Assembly (NCBI RefSeq): GCF_004353225.1
Contig: NZ_CP037934.1
Coordinates: 2,418,001 to 2,482,000 of the forward strand
DNA: 64,000 nt
Origin: Marinobacter sp. JH2
Lineage (GTDB): Bacteria > Pseudomonadota > Gammaproteobacteria > Pseudomonadales > Oleiphilaceae
Direction of reading: 5' to 3'
Position numbers and translations under genes: made by a program. Under the pieces are notes generated by a model. The model worked only from the letters and a program-made list of their open reading frames with translations, ran no database searches and was not told the DNA's origin. Shown piece by piece: positions 42,642-52,406 of the stretch; positions within the stretch are counted from its first letter, which is position 1; each line of letters starts with the position of its first letter.

Positions 42642-44912
42642 ATGGTGACAACGCACAATCTCGGTTTTCCGCGCATCGGCGGTCAACGGGAGCTAAAATT
42701 CGAACTGGAACATTACTGGGCCGGCCGTAAATCCGAACAAGATTTGGCCGCAAAGGCCGCTGAGTTGCGCCAAACCCATTGGCAACAGCAATCTGGCCTC
42801 GGCTTTGTGCCCGTGGGCGACTTCTCCCTCTACGATCAAGTGCTCGACATGTCTGTTACGCTGGGCAATCTGCCGGCTCGTGCGGCGGATAAAGAGGGAA
42901 ACGAGTTAGATGCCTATTTCCGCGCAGCCCGCGGCCGAAGCGCTAATGACAGCCCCTGTTGCGCCATTGCAGCTGGCGAAATGACCAAGTGGTTCGACAC
43001 AAATTATCACTACATCGTGCCGGAGTTCACCGCCGACACCGAGTTCAAGCTCAACCCGGAGCGGCTGCTCAACCAGCTGGCTGAAGCACAGCAGCAGGGT
43101 GTTGCCGCGAAGCCGGTTATCATTGGCCCGGTCACCTATTTATGGCTCGGTAAAACGTCCGACGACAGCAACCGCCTGAATTTACTGGAGCGTCTACTGC
43201 CCGCTTATTCGCAATTGCTGGAAATTCTCGCCGATGCCGGCGCTGAGTGGGTTCAGATTGACGAACCTGCTCTGGTCACAGAGCTGGATGCCAACTGGCG
43301 GTATGCTTTTAACCTCGCCTATCACCAACTGAAAACGAATCGCCCGAAACTGCTGCTGGCGACTTACTTCGGCGAGCTGCGCAACAATTTGCAACTGGCA
43401 TGCGAGCTGCCGGTGGCCGGAGTTCATCTCGATGCCATCAGTGCACCGGATGAGGTAACCCGCATTGCCGACTGGCTGCCAACGCACAAGGTTCTATCGC
43501 TCGGCGCGATCAGTGGCCGGAATATCTGGAAAACCGATCTGAATAAAACGCTGGATTGGTTGGAACCGGTGCATGAAAAACTGGGGGATCGCCTGTGGCT
43601 GGCACCGTCTTGCTCACTGCTACACGTACCCGTCGACTTGTCTCAGGAAACCGGCTTGGATCCCGAAATCCAAAACTGGCTGGCCTTTGCTTTGCAGAAG
43701 TTGGACGAGCTGCAGGTACTCACCCGCGCTCTGAACGAAGGACGTGAAGCAGTACTCCAGCAACTAACGCACAATCAGGAAGCCATCGACAGCCGCCGCA
43801 ACTCTACTCGCGTTACAAACCCAAACGTTCGAGCGGCAGTCGCGGAGATCAACGCAGAGCTCGGCAATCGTCAAAACCCTTACGCGCAGCGTATCGCGCT
43901 GCAGCAAGAGAAACTTCAGCTACCTGCGTTTCCGACCACGACCATTGGGTCATTTCCACAAACTCAGGAAATCCGCCAGGCACGCCTGCAATTCCGCAAA
44001 GGCGATTTAGCTGCAGCCGACTACGAAGCTCAAATGAAGGCAGAAATCGAACGCTGCATTCGTAATCAGGAAGCCTTGGGTCTGGATGTGTTGGTTCACG
44101 GCGAAGCCGAACGAAACGACATGGTTGAATACTTCGGCGAGCAGTTAGAAGGCTACGCTTTTACTCGCTTCGGCTGGGTGCAATCGTACGGTTCGCGCTG
44201 CGTTAAACCGCCGATCCTATTCGGTGACATCCGCCGCCCGAAAGCCATGACCGTTGACTGGATCCGTTACGCCCAGTCACTGACTGACAAGCCAGTGAAA
44301 GGCATGCTGACCGGCCCGGTGACCATCTTGAACTGGTCGTTCGTCCGTGACGATCAACCCCGAAAGGATTCATGCCTGCAACTGGCACTGGCCATTCGCG
44401 AGGAAGTTCAGGATCTGGAAAAAGCGGGCGTGGGTATCATTCAAATCGACGAAGCCGCTCTGCGTGAAGGTTTGCCACTACGTCAGTCGGACTGGGAAGG
44501 TTATCTGGATTGGGCCATTAACAGCTTCCGCATCGCCGCCAACGGCGTAGAGGACAGCACACAGATTCACACGCACATGTGTTACTCGGAGTTCAACGAC
44601 ATCATCGAGGCCATCGCTCGCATGGATGCCGACGTGATCACCATCGAAACGTCACGGTCTGACATGGAGCTGCTGGACGCGTTCAAGAGCTTTGAGTACC
44701 CGAACGACATCGGGCCCGGAGTGTATGACATTCACTCGCCCAATGTTCCTAACAAGGAACAAATCATCAATCTGATGAAGCTCGCCGCGGAGCGGATTCC
44801 GGCGGAACGATTGTGGATTAACCCAGACTGCGGGCTGAAAACGCGGAAGTGGGAGGAAGTGACTCCGGCGCTGGAGACCATGGTGGCTGCGGCGCAGGCG
44901 TTGCGGGCATAA
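42642..44912 (+). CDS. metE: Cobalamin-independent methionine synthase
   Basis: Transfers a methyl group from 5-methyl-tetrahydrofolate (polyglutamate) to homocysteine without B12. It has 756 aa, the family length. It opens [17 protein letters not shown]. The zinc ligands are in the C-terminal barrel: [10 protein letters not shown] (His, Cys), the following Glu, and [11 protein letters not shown] (Cys). AAGGA precedes the ATG. It is transcribed away from metR, presumably MetR-activated, with a terminator after it. Confidence 0.97.
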   Translation: MVTTHNLGFPRIGGQRELKFELEHYWAGRKSEQDLAAKAAELRQTHWQQQSGLGFVPVGDFSLYDQVLDMSVTLGNLPARAADKEGNELDAYFRAARGRSANDSPCCAIAAGEMTKWFDTNYHYIVPEFTADTEFKLNPERLLNQLAEAQQQGVAAKPVIIGPVTYLWLGKTSDDSNRLNLLERLLPAYSQLLEILADAGAEWVQIDEPALVTELDANWRYAFNLAYHQLKTNRPKLLLATYFGELRNNLQLACELPVAGVHLDAISAPDEVTRIADWLPTHKVLSLGAISGRNIWKTDLNKTLDWLEPVHEKLGDRLWLAPSCSLLHVPVDLSQETGLDPEIQNWLAFALQKLDELQVLTRALNEGREAVLQQLTHNQEAIDSRRNSTRVTNPNVRAAVAEINAELGNRQNPYAQRIALQQEKLQLPAFPTTTIGSFPQTQEIRQARLQFRKGDLAAADYEAQMKAEIERCIRNQEALGLDVLVHGEAERNDMVEYFGEQLEGYAFTRFGWVQSYGSRCVKPPILFGDIRRPKAMTVDWIRYAQSLTDKPVKGMLTGPVTILNWSFVRDDQPRKDSCLQLALAIREEVQDLEKAGVGIIQIDEAALREGLPLRQSDWEGYLDWAINSFRIAANGVEDSTQIHTHMCYSEFNDIIEAIARMDADVITIETSRSDMELLDAFKSFEYPNDIGPGVYDIHSPNVPNKEQIINLMKLAAERIPAERLWINPDCGLKTRKWEEVTPALETMVAAAQALRA

Positions 44913-44924
44913 AGTAAACGGAGG

Positions 44925-44953
44925 AAGGGTGTGCCAAATGGCGCACCCTTTTA
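44925..44953 (+). terminator. Intrinsic terminator after metE
   Basis: AAGGGTGTGCC pairs with GGCGCACCCTT (one G:T or mismatch position) around a 4-nt loop, followed by TTTATATTTT. Confidence 0.85.
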
Positions 44954-44982
44954 TATTTTCGACGATTACGCAAGGTAGTGAT

Positions 44983-45588
44983 TTACCACCCTTCTAAGGG
45001 TACGCCGTGTTCTTTGAGGTAAGCATCGTGTTCCTTTATATAAGTTTTGGTTAGCTCTTTAAAATCTTCAGGGTCGCCCGGCAACTCAGCAGCAGACACT
45101 CTCAGCACTTCTTCTGCATTGGTTCGCTGACTCATTATCCACACTACAACCTCACCGCCGGGTGCGAGACCAAGAACCAACGTTTTCCTTGGTGTTTGCT
45201 CCGTTGATCCATCAGGGTAGAGATACGGGACAGGTTCCAACATACGCTCCTGCAAATTCTTCGGAACCCTGATTAATGCCGCATAATATTTTTGCTCTGC
45301 GAACGAAAACCAACGCAATAGCATAAGGTTAGGGAAAGGTTTCAGCTCTCCGCCAGAGCCAGCAGGCCCATGTTCCCCCGCCCAACAGCATCCTGTATGA
45401 CCACCGAATGGAGCTCTCCAGCTCCTGACGCCAGACTTTTCCAAACGAGCATCCGTCACCCACATGTCGTAATGTTCAGGCGCCGCTACTCGAATGCCCC
45501 AATATCCTGATTCTTCCCCTAACGCCGAGCATCCCGCCAATAGTAAATCAACGACTACTAACAAGAGTATGTTTCTTGCCGTCTTCAT
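44983..45588 (-). CDS. DUF2931 lipoprotein, probable Tle1 immunity protein
   Basis: Predicted periplasm-facing lipoprotein of about 201 aa: signal sequence and lipobox LLAGC, then the DUF2931-type core (YWGIRVAAPEHYDMWVTDARLE, GGHTGCCWAGEHGPAGSGGELKPFP). Proteins of this family are often encoded next to DUF2235/Tle1 type VI lipases and protect the producing cell by binding them in the periplasm. The ATG at 45586-45588 is preferred; a TTG at 45598-45600 would overlap the stop of the upstream lipase gene. Immunity function is inferred from the pairing. The 9-bp or overlapping junction suggests cotranscription with the lipase. Confidence 0.8.
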   Translation of the reverse strand: MKTARNILLLVVVDLLLAGCSALGEESGYWGIRVAAPEHYDMWVTDARLEKSGVRSWRAPFGGHTGCCWAGEHGPAGSGGELKPFPNLMLLRWFSFAEQKYYAALIRVPKNLQERMLEPVPYLYPDGSTEQTPRKTLVLGLAPGGEVVVWIMSQRTNAEEVLRVSAAELPGDPEDFKELTKTYIKEHDAYLKEHGVPLEGW

Positions 45589-45596
45589 AAATACAC

Positions 45597-47675
45597 TCAA
45601 CTATTAGGGTGAATTTCACGCTCACCGGAGGATGTAGGCGCATTAGGACTGAAGTTACGTCCTGCCATAAGCGTCGTAGGTACCCCTCCCGCTATAAATT
45701 TCAACGGATTATAATGAGCAGAATGGTGCAAATACCGATGGCGAAGCAATCTTCGTTGTTCAGTGCCAAGAGACACCTCAAGCGCTCCTTGCACCACTTC
45801 TTCGAGCCACTGGTCACTAATACTCTCTAACTCAGTCGGGAGATCTAAATCAGGTCTTCGTGGGATTTTCGTCAATGGAACTCCCGCGTTAATGGCCAAA
45901 CAATGCATTACTCGCAAAGATAGGCGTGAGTACTCTCCGCGAATCTGTCGAAGCATTCTTAGTGACAACTCTACTCGCCCATCAGGGGCCGGGTGATCGT
46001 ATCGTGTTACATGGACTGACACATTAGGGTCACCCTCCAACTCCAGCTCATCCGGCCCTGGTGCGTGTTCCGCCGAATACTGAACAGGTAAGCTAAATTC
46101 ACCAATCCACCCCTCCGCGAGCTTTTGCCCCTTCAAGATATCGAGATTATCCCATTCCATAGTTTGTCGCGGCCACTTATTACGATCTCGCGAAATCAAC
46201 CTATAGGGACTTATCAACAAATCCTCTCTTTGTTCGTCGAGATAGCCACCACCCACATCGGAGTGCGCACCAGGCAAAGAAATTTCCTGAAAATTTTCAG
46301 GAAAACTCCCATCTCTATTACGCAGGCTGTTTAAAGAAAAATTCTTTCGATACTCATCCAACGCAATGAGGTGAACTGCATTCCCCACACCCTTTGGATC
46401 GAGATACACCTGAACAGGATCGTTACAGCTATTACTCGCAAAAAAATCAAATCTCACTGGATTCACGATCGCAGCTACCGTATCAAACAGCCCCACAAAT
46501 CGAACAGAAACTCGTCGCGGCCATGCAAGTCGAGCTCTCTTTAAGGCAAGTCCTAGCATTCCAGATGGCCCGCGATTTATCTCAAAGACAGCATGCCGAG
46601 CCGCCGCTGCACCTCGGCTAAAGCCAAATAAATCGATGGTCAACGAATTTATTTGCTCATGGATACCGCGTTCCTTTATCTGCCCAACTAATTCATGAAA
46701 TACCTTCCCCACCTGGCTTATGATTCCCGATTCACCAAGTCCAGAAATAGTCGCGAGTGTCGAATCTCTTTCACCCGTTTTCGTTCCTACGCCCGACGCG
46801 TATACAGAAAGTTTGTGGGTCGTAATACCAGAGTCAGCAGACAGCGATGTCTCATACAAACCTGCCAGCTTCGCGACGTTTGTCGGAGCATTCCGATAAC
46901 TTCCATCCATCGTCAACCCCAACCAAAGCGCACACTCTTCCTCTGATAGCTCCCTCCTCTCGAGGGAAGCAACACACTCCTTAGCCACACGCTCCTCCAG
47001 CTCTCTCGAATTCTCGGCGTTATTCAAGGTACCATCGGTAAAAATGCCGATTTCGAGGTGAATTTCCTGAGGGACTTTTGTAGTTTCGGGTTCATTATGT
47101 AGCGCTGCGGATAGGGCAAGCGGTGCCACTGACTGCGCGGGGAAACTCGTGTTTGAGTTTTCGGATGTCGATCGTTGTTGGCGCGCCTCCTCTTGCTGTT
47201 TCTCGCGATATTCAGCGTCAAACTGGTTAGCACCTAAGTGCCCCACACCTCCGATGCCTTGGGAAGCGAGTTGCTGCGGCGTAATGCCGTGTCGGTTCAG
47301 TGCATCCACGCTGCTGCGTATTTCGGAGTTAGCTATACCGTCACCTAAAGCCCACTGCGCCTGCCCATCATCAGAGCTCCGCCAATACACTACTGGAGCT
47401 GAAGGCTCACCATCGACAACTTCATGGACTAACCAGAGTTCGCCGTCATCAATTCGACGCACGACTTCCTCAACCATCGCGGCACGGTAGCTTCTTGAGG
47501 CACGGCTACCACCGGGAGAGTCGCGGGATCGCCCAAGCAAGCGCTCAAGTTCGCCGTTGTTGGCATTATGTGCGTGATCAAGGATCAGACTTTTAGTTTT
47601 GGAGGCTGCAAAAAAAGGAGATTCCAGCCCAGGCAGGTCTGCGGCGCGCAAATCCCAGGTACTTACAATCTTCAT
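45597..47675 (-). CDS. DUF2235 alpha/beta hydrolase, Tle1-type T6SS lipase effector
   Basis: 692-aa protein. Its central half is a DUF2235 hydrolase: IFTDGTLNNAEN at about 211-222, the nucleophile elbow GFSRGAAAARH with Ser about 353, GLFDTV near 396, and HSDVGGGY at about 471-478. These motifs are shared by Tle1 phospholipase effectors of type VI secretion. The first 200 residues (with RRIDDGELWLVHEV near 74-87) do not belong to the hydrolase and I do not recognise them; they may serve for loading. The downstream DUF2931 lipoprotein fits as its immunity protein. No vgrG, hcp or PAAR gene lies in the window, so the secretion route is inferred. By eye the pair is more AT-rich than its surroundings. 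Confidence 0.82.
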   Translation of the reverse strand: MKIVSTWDLRAADLPGLESPFFAASKTKSLILDHAHNANNGELERLLGRSRDSPGGSRASRSYRAAMVEEVVRRIDDGELWLVHEVVDGEPSAPVVYWRSSDDGQAQWALGDGIANSEIRSSVDALNRHGITPQQLASQGIGGVGHLGANQFDAEYREKQQEEARQQRSTSENSNTSFPAQSVAPLALSAALHNEPETTKVPQEIHLEIGIFTDGTLNNAENSRELEERVAKECVASLERRELSEEECALWLGLTMDGSYRNAPTNVAKLAGLYETSLSADSGITTHKLSVYASGVGTKTGERDSTLATISGLGESGIISQVGKVFHELVGQIKERGIHEQINSLTIDLFGFSRGAAAARHAVFEINRGPSGMLGLALKRARLAWPRRVSVRFVGLFDTVAAIVNPVRFDFFASNSCNDPVQVYLDPKGVGNAVHLIALDEYRKNFSLNSLRNRDGSFPENFQEISLPGAHSDVGGGYLDEQREDLLISPYRLISRDRNKWPRQTMEWDNLDILKGQKLAEGWIGEFSLPVQYSAEHAPGPDELELEGDPNVSVHVTRYDHPAPDGRVELSLRMLRQIRGEYSRLSLRVMHCLAINAGVPLTKIPRRPDLDLPTELESISDQWLEEVVQGALEVSLGTEQRRLLRHRYLHHSAHYNPLKFIAGGVPTTLMAGRNFSPNAPTSSGEREIHPNS

Positions 47676-47708
47676 GGCTCGTCATCCATTGACTGAGGAC
47701 ATTCATCC

Positions 47709-47728
47709 TTGTGAAATCGTATTCACAA
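47709..47728. promoter_or_regulatory. Dyad upstream of the lipase gene
   Basis: TTGTGAA (47709-47715) and TTCACAA (47722-47728) form a perfect 7-bp inverted repeat with a 6-bp spacer, 34 bp upstream of the lipase start. A TACAAT resembling a -10 box on the minus strand sits just upstream (47735-47740), so the dyad would cover the transcription start. It resembles but does not match the CRP/Vfr spacing. Confidence 0.45.
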
Positions 47729-47817
47729 CGTTGCTATTGTAACGAACTGATCGCCCTGATCAGTGAACTGCCTTCCAATGGCATGCTGAGGATTTGAGGG
47801 AGGAGAGGGTTTTGCGG

Positions 47818-48624
47818 TCAGTACCCGGAACTATTCTCGTCCAGTTCGAACTCAAACTGGGTCGCCCTTCGCACCTCTGTATAAATATTTCCTGAAGGGT
47901 TTAGTTCGATCCACCGATATCCCGGTGCACGCGGTTCAACCGAAAAGTTACTGGCTCCAGCGGTGAACTGGATGCAGGTGGAGGGCGTCGCGAGCAATTG
48001 AACGCCATTCCGTTGTCGGTGAAGCTCTTGATGGATGTGCCCCCAAAGCACGACTTTCACCTGCGGATGTTTATCGATAATCCGCCAAAAGGCCTCTCGA
48101 GTTTTAAGGCCAATCTTTTCCATCCAGTCGGAACCAATGTCCACTGGATGGTGGTGCAAGCAAACCATTGTAGGCAGTTCGGGCTGTTCAGAAAGCGCGT
48201 TGTCGAGATGAGCCAACTCTTCGCCTGACAACTCACCAAATACTTTTCCATGAACGGAAGAGTCGAGCATGACAAAGTGCCAGCCGCCCTGCATCCATTC
48301 ACTCTGATCAGCTCGAAACTCTGCTGCAATGGAATTCATCAGCGACGTATCATCGTGGTTGCCGGCGATCCAGAGAGAAGGACATTCAAAGGCTTCCAGC
48401 TGCTCACCAAAATAGCGGTAAGCTTCCACCGAAGCGTCTTGAGAGATATCGCCCGTGGCCAATACCAAGTCGGGTTGCCCATGCTCCTTGAGCACGTCTT
48501 CGATGACCGCCGCCAGGCTGTCTCGGGTGTTAACGCCCAGCAAGGCTCCGTCTGACTGCGCGGTCAGGTGGGGGTCTGTCAACTGCAGCACTCGTAATGG
48601 GTGCTTAGGATCAGAGTGGGTCAT
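47818..48624 (-). CDS. cpdA: 3',5'-cyclic-AMP phosphodiesterase CpdA
   Basis: Class III metallophosphoesterase that lowers cAMP. It has 268 aa. All metal motifs are present: QLTDPHL (D-x-H), ATGDISQD (GD), AGNHDD (GNHD), CLHHHPVDIG, and WGHIHQE (GHxH). The order cpdA - DUF1249 - nudF - thiC - tolC matches Pseudomonas. The DUF1249 gene ends 176 bp upstream on the same strand. Confidence 0.92.
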   Translation of the reverse strand: MTHSDPKHPLRVLQLTDPHLTAQSDGALLGVNTRDSLAAVIEDVLKEHGQPDLVLATGDISQDASVEAYRYFGEQLEAFECPSLWIAGNHDDTSLMNSIAAEFRADQSEWMQGGWHFVMLDSSVHGKVFGELSGEELAHLDNALSEQPELPTMVCLHHHPVDIGSDWMEKIGLKTREAFWRIIDKHPQVKVVLWGHIHQELHRQRNGVQLLATPSTCIQFTAGASNFSVEPRAPGYRWIELNPSGNIYTEVRRATQFEFELDENSSGY

Positions 48625-48800
48625 GCAAGCCCTGCTGTTATCTTTGCGACTGGTTGGAATTTTTCTTAGTTTACGATGACTGTGGCTTATTACATTGGCT
48701 ATGACTTAAGGTTATGTCACATTTTCGCCAATTGCGCCTGATATTTTGCAGTATTTGACAACCATGAGACAGGCTAAGATAGCAGTAACGGAATTTCCGT

Positions 48801-49286
48801 TCAGTCTCCACCCTGCCCAGCCGTCCAAGCCGCCTGCTCCAAGGGCAAATGACCAAAACGCAGGCAATAATCCAGCCAGTCAGCAAGAAAACCGTTGATC
48901 TGAACTTTTTCATCGGGATGGTGCATAAAGCGGTTCGGGTAATCGTTCACGGGGGCAATGTGGCGATGGCGGTAACAACTGATGACTTCGGCCATGGTGG
49001 CATCGTGATACACACGAACGGTCATTTTCGGATTGTTCAGCCACCGGCCGCTATTATGGATTTGTTCAAGTAACAAGGTTTCGGTAAACCTTGCAGTTTG
49101 CATGCGTTCGATCCGAACTCGGCCCAGGTACTGATCTTCCCGATGCAATTCGATTTCACACACGGCCTCGTCTTCAGCGTCAAGCTGCCTCAGTTTACGT
49201 AGCCGATGGTAGTTACCATCACACAGTGCTCCAAGCTGGCGCAGGTCGGGGACGTATCGCTTTGGACGCTTTACCCATTCGGTCAT
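48801..49286 (-). CDS. DUF1249 family protein (YqiB-like)
   Basis: 161-aa protein of the conserved YqiB/DUF1249 family, always found near cpdA and nudF; no biochemical function is established. It opens MTEWVKRPKRYVPDLRQLGALCDGNYHRL and contains the family stretch VRVYHDATMAEVISCYRHRHI and a conserved C-terminal LPLEQ. The frame is open another 15 codons, but the ATG at 49284-49286 overlaps the nudF stop as ATGA, so translation is probably coupled. Confidence 0.85.
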   Translation of the reverse strand: MTEWVKRPKRYVPDLRQLGALCDGNYHRLRKLRQLDAEDEAVCEIELHREDQYLGRVRIERMQTARFTETLLLEQIHNSGRWLNNPKMTVRVYHDATMAEVISCYRHRHIAPVNDYPNRFMHHPDEKVQINGFLADWLDYCLRFGHLPLEQAAWTAGQGGD

Positions 49287-49903
49287 GCCCGCCACTCCTT
49301 TCGCAGCCGGTCCCGGTTTAGTTGCAGCCACTGAATGGCGATGATGGCGGCCGCGTTGTTGATTCGGCCATCGGCGATCATGGCGAAAGTCTCTTCAGCC
49401 GAAACCACATGGGAAAGGATGTCTTCATGTTCGTGTTCGACACCAAAAACGCCTCCGGCATTGACTGTGCTGATTTGGCCGCAATACAGGTGGATCATTT
49501 CGGTAGTGCCACCGGGCGATACCATGTAGTCACAGATTTTATCCAAACGGCTGAAGCTCAGCCCGGCTTCTTCCTGACCTTCGCGCTTCGCAACGTCTTC
49601 CGGGCTTTCGCCCTCTTCGTTCATACCCGCAACGAGTTCGAGTAACCAGGGTGATTGGTTACGCCCGAGTGCGCCGAGCCGGAATTGTTCTAGTAATACG
49701 ATTTCGTCGCGCTCTGGATCATAAGGCAGTACGCAGGTGGCATCGCCGCGGATGAAGAGTTCACGGGTGAAGATGGGCATTTCACGGCCATCGAAACGCG
49801 GGTGGGTCAGCCAGAGCTTGTCCATGCGGAAGAAGCCCTGGAAGACGGTTTCGCGTTTTTCTATTTTGACGTTGTTGGCTGTGAACTGGAACGGTTGTGG
49901 CAT
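49283..49903 (-). CDS. nudF: ADP-ribose pyrophosphatase NudF
   Basis: Nudix hydrolase that cleaves ADP-ribose to AMP and ribose 5-phosphate. It has 206 aa, close to E. coli NudF (209). The Nudix box is GMNEEGESPEDVAKREGQEEAGL, preceded by LLELVAG and followed by SPGGTTEMIHLYCG, a substrate-specificity segment. The open frame begins at 49963, but the ATG at 49901-49903 (MPQPFQFTANNVKIEKRETVFQGFF) has GGAAG five bases upstream and matches the family. It is first in a coupled nudF-DUF1249 pair. Confidence 0.92.
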   Translation of the reverse strand: MPQPFQFTANNVKIEKRETVFQGFFRMDKLWLTHPRFDGREMPIFTRELFIRGDATCVLPYDPERDEIVLLEQFRLGALGRNQSPWLLELVAGMNEEGESPEDVAKREGQEEAGLSFSRLDKICDYMVSPGGTTEMIHLYCGQISTVNAGGVFGVEHEHEDILSHVVSAEETFAMIADGRINNAAAIIAIQWLQLNRDRLRKEWRA

Positions 49904-50004
49904 CGGTTCTTCCGGTTTGATAATCGGTTTTGAACGATAGCCGTTATTGTGGGGATGCTGCAAGTTACGGCCGAAGCCTCAGCGTTAAACAGAAGTTTAA
50001 TTGG

Positions 50005-50108
50005 GCCGGGGTGGTGGGGCGGTTCAGAAATTTGCGGAGCCAGGGATGGCGGAGCAGAAGCGCCCAAGGATGGCTCGAGCGTTTTCTGAACCGCCCCACC
50101 ACCCCGGC
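50005..50108 (-). repeat. Inverted-repeat element, copy D
   Basis: The arms 50005-50030 and 50083-50108 are perfectly complementary over 26 nt (GCCGGGGTGGTGGGGCGG...), unrelated in sequence to the other copies. Read on the minus strand, the core runs CGCTCGAGCCATCC...GCGCTTCT...GCCATCC, clearly homologous to copies A and B with substitutions, and keeps the second hairpin GCCA/TGGC. It lies 44 bp after the thiC stop; a separate 11-bp hairpin is wedged between. Confidence 0.85.
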
Positions 50109-50109
50109 T

Positions 50110-50141
50110 CACATCTCCCAACCAACAGGCTGGGAGATGTG
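50110..50141 (-). terminator. Hairpin after thiC (possible terminator or processing site)
   Basis: CACATCTCCCA (50110-50120) and TGGGAGATGTG (50131-50141) are perfectly complementary with a 10-nt loop. It lies 11 bp past the thiC stop. No T tract follows, so it may protect the mRNA end rather than terminate transcription. Confidence 0.5.
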
Positions 50142-50152
50142 AAGTACGAAAG

Positions 50153-52123
<1,971 letters not shown>

Positions 52124-52125
52124 TT

Positions 52126-52216
52126 AATCCCTACGCCGGTATTATCCGGATCAGGTCGCGGGTTCTGCGTTGCAATCTCAGCCTATCGCCGGTTTGTGGC
52201 GATTCAGCACCCCGTC
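52126..52216 (-). ncRNA. TPP riboswitch (THI element)
   Basis: On the minus strand the leader reads GGGGTGC, then GGCTGAGATTGCA, then ACCCGCGACCTGATCCGGATAATACCGGCGTAGGGA, with the conserved CUGAGA and the GACCUGAUC...GCGUAGGGA segments of the thi-box in the right order. It lies about 95 nt upstream of the thiC start. The intervening segment carries a GCCAAA...TTTGGGC hairpin (about 52080-52110) that could be the expression platform. Thiamine pyrophosphate would repress thiC. Confidence 0.95.
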
Positions 52217-52239
52217 AAGACGCGAATATAGAATTCGTT

Positions 52240-52258
52240 GCTCACACAATGTGTGAGC
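52240..52258. promoter_or_regulatory. 19-bp palindrome in the thiC-tolC gap
   Basis: GCTCACAC-AAT-GTGTGAGC is a perfect 8-bp dyad with a 3-bp centre, located between the thiC leader (a -10-like TATATT on the minus strand at 52225-52230) and tolC. It looks like an operator for a dimeric regulator. Confidence 0.55.
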
Positions 52259-52279
52259 ATCTCAAGTGTAGAGACGAGC

Positions 52280-52300
52280 CACATTATTGTCCATAATGTG
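52280..52300. promoter_or_regulatory. 21-bp palindrome upstream of tolC
   Basis: CACATTAT-TGTCC-ATAATGTG is a perfect 8-bp dyad with a 5-bp centre, 107 bp before the tolC start. It overlaps a CATAAT that could act as a -10 box, so a regulator bound here could block tolC transcription. Confidence 0.55.
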
Positions 52301-52406
52301 CCACCGATACTTTTGGCCATACTGTCGCATTAGCTTTCGACACGATGGCCTTCCGATCCTTGTATCCAGATCACGGATGCCCGGAGACAGTTTGTCAGGA
52401 GATACA

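Noticed and set aside
47709..47728. CRP/Vfr binding site
   Set aside because: The half-sites TGTGA and TCACA are present but separated by 8 rather than 6 bp, so a standard CRP site is unlikely; kept only as an unassigned dyad.
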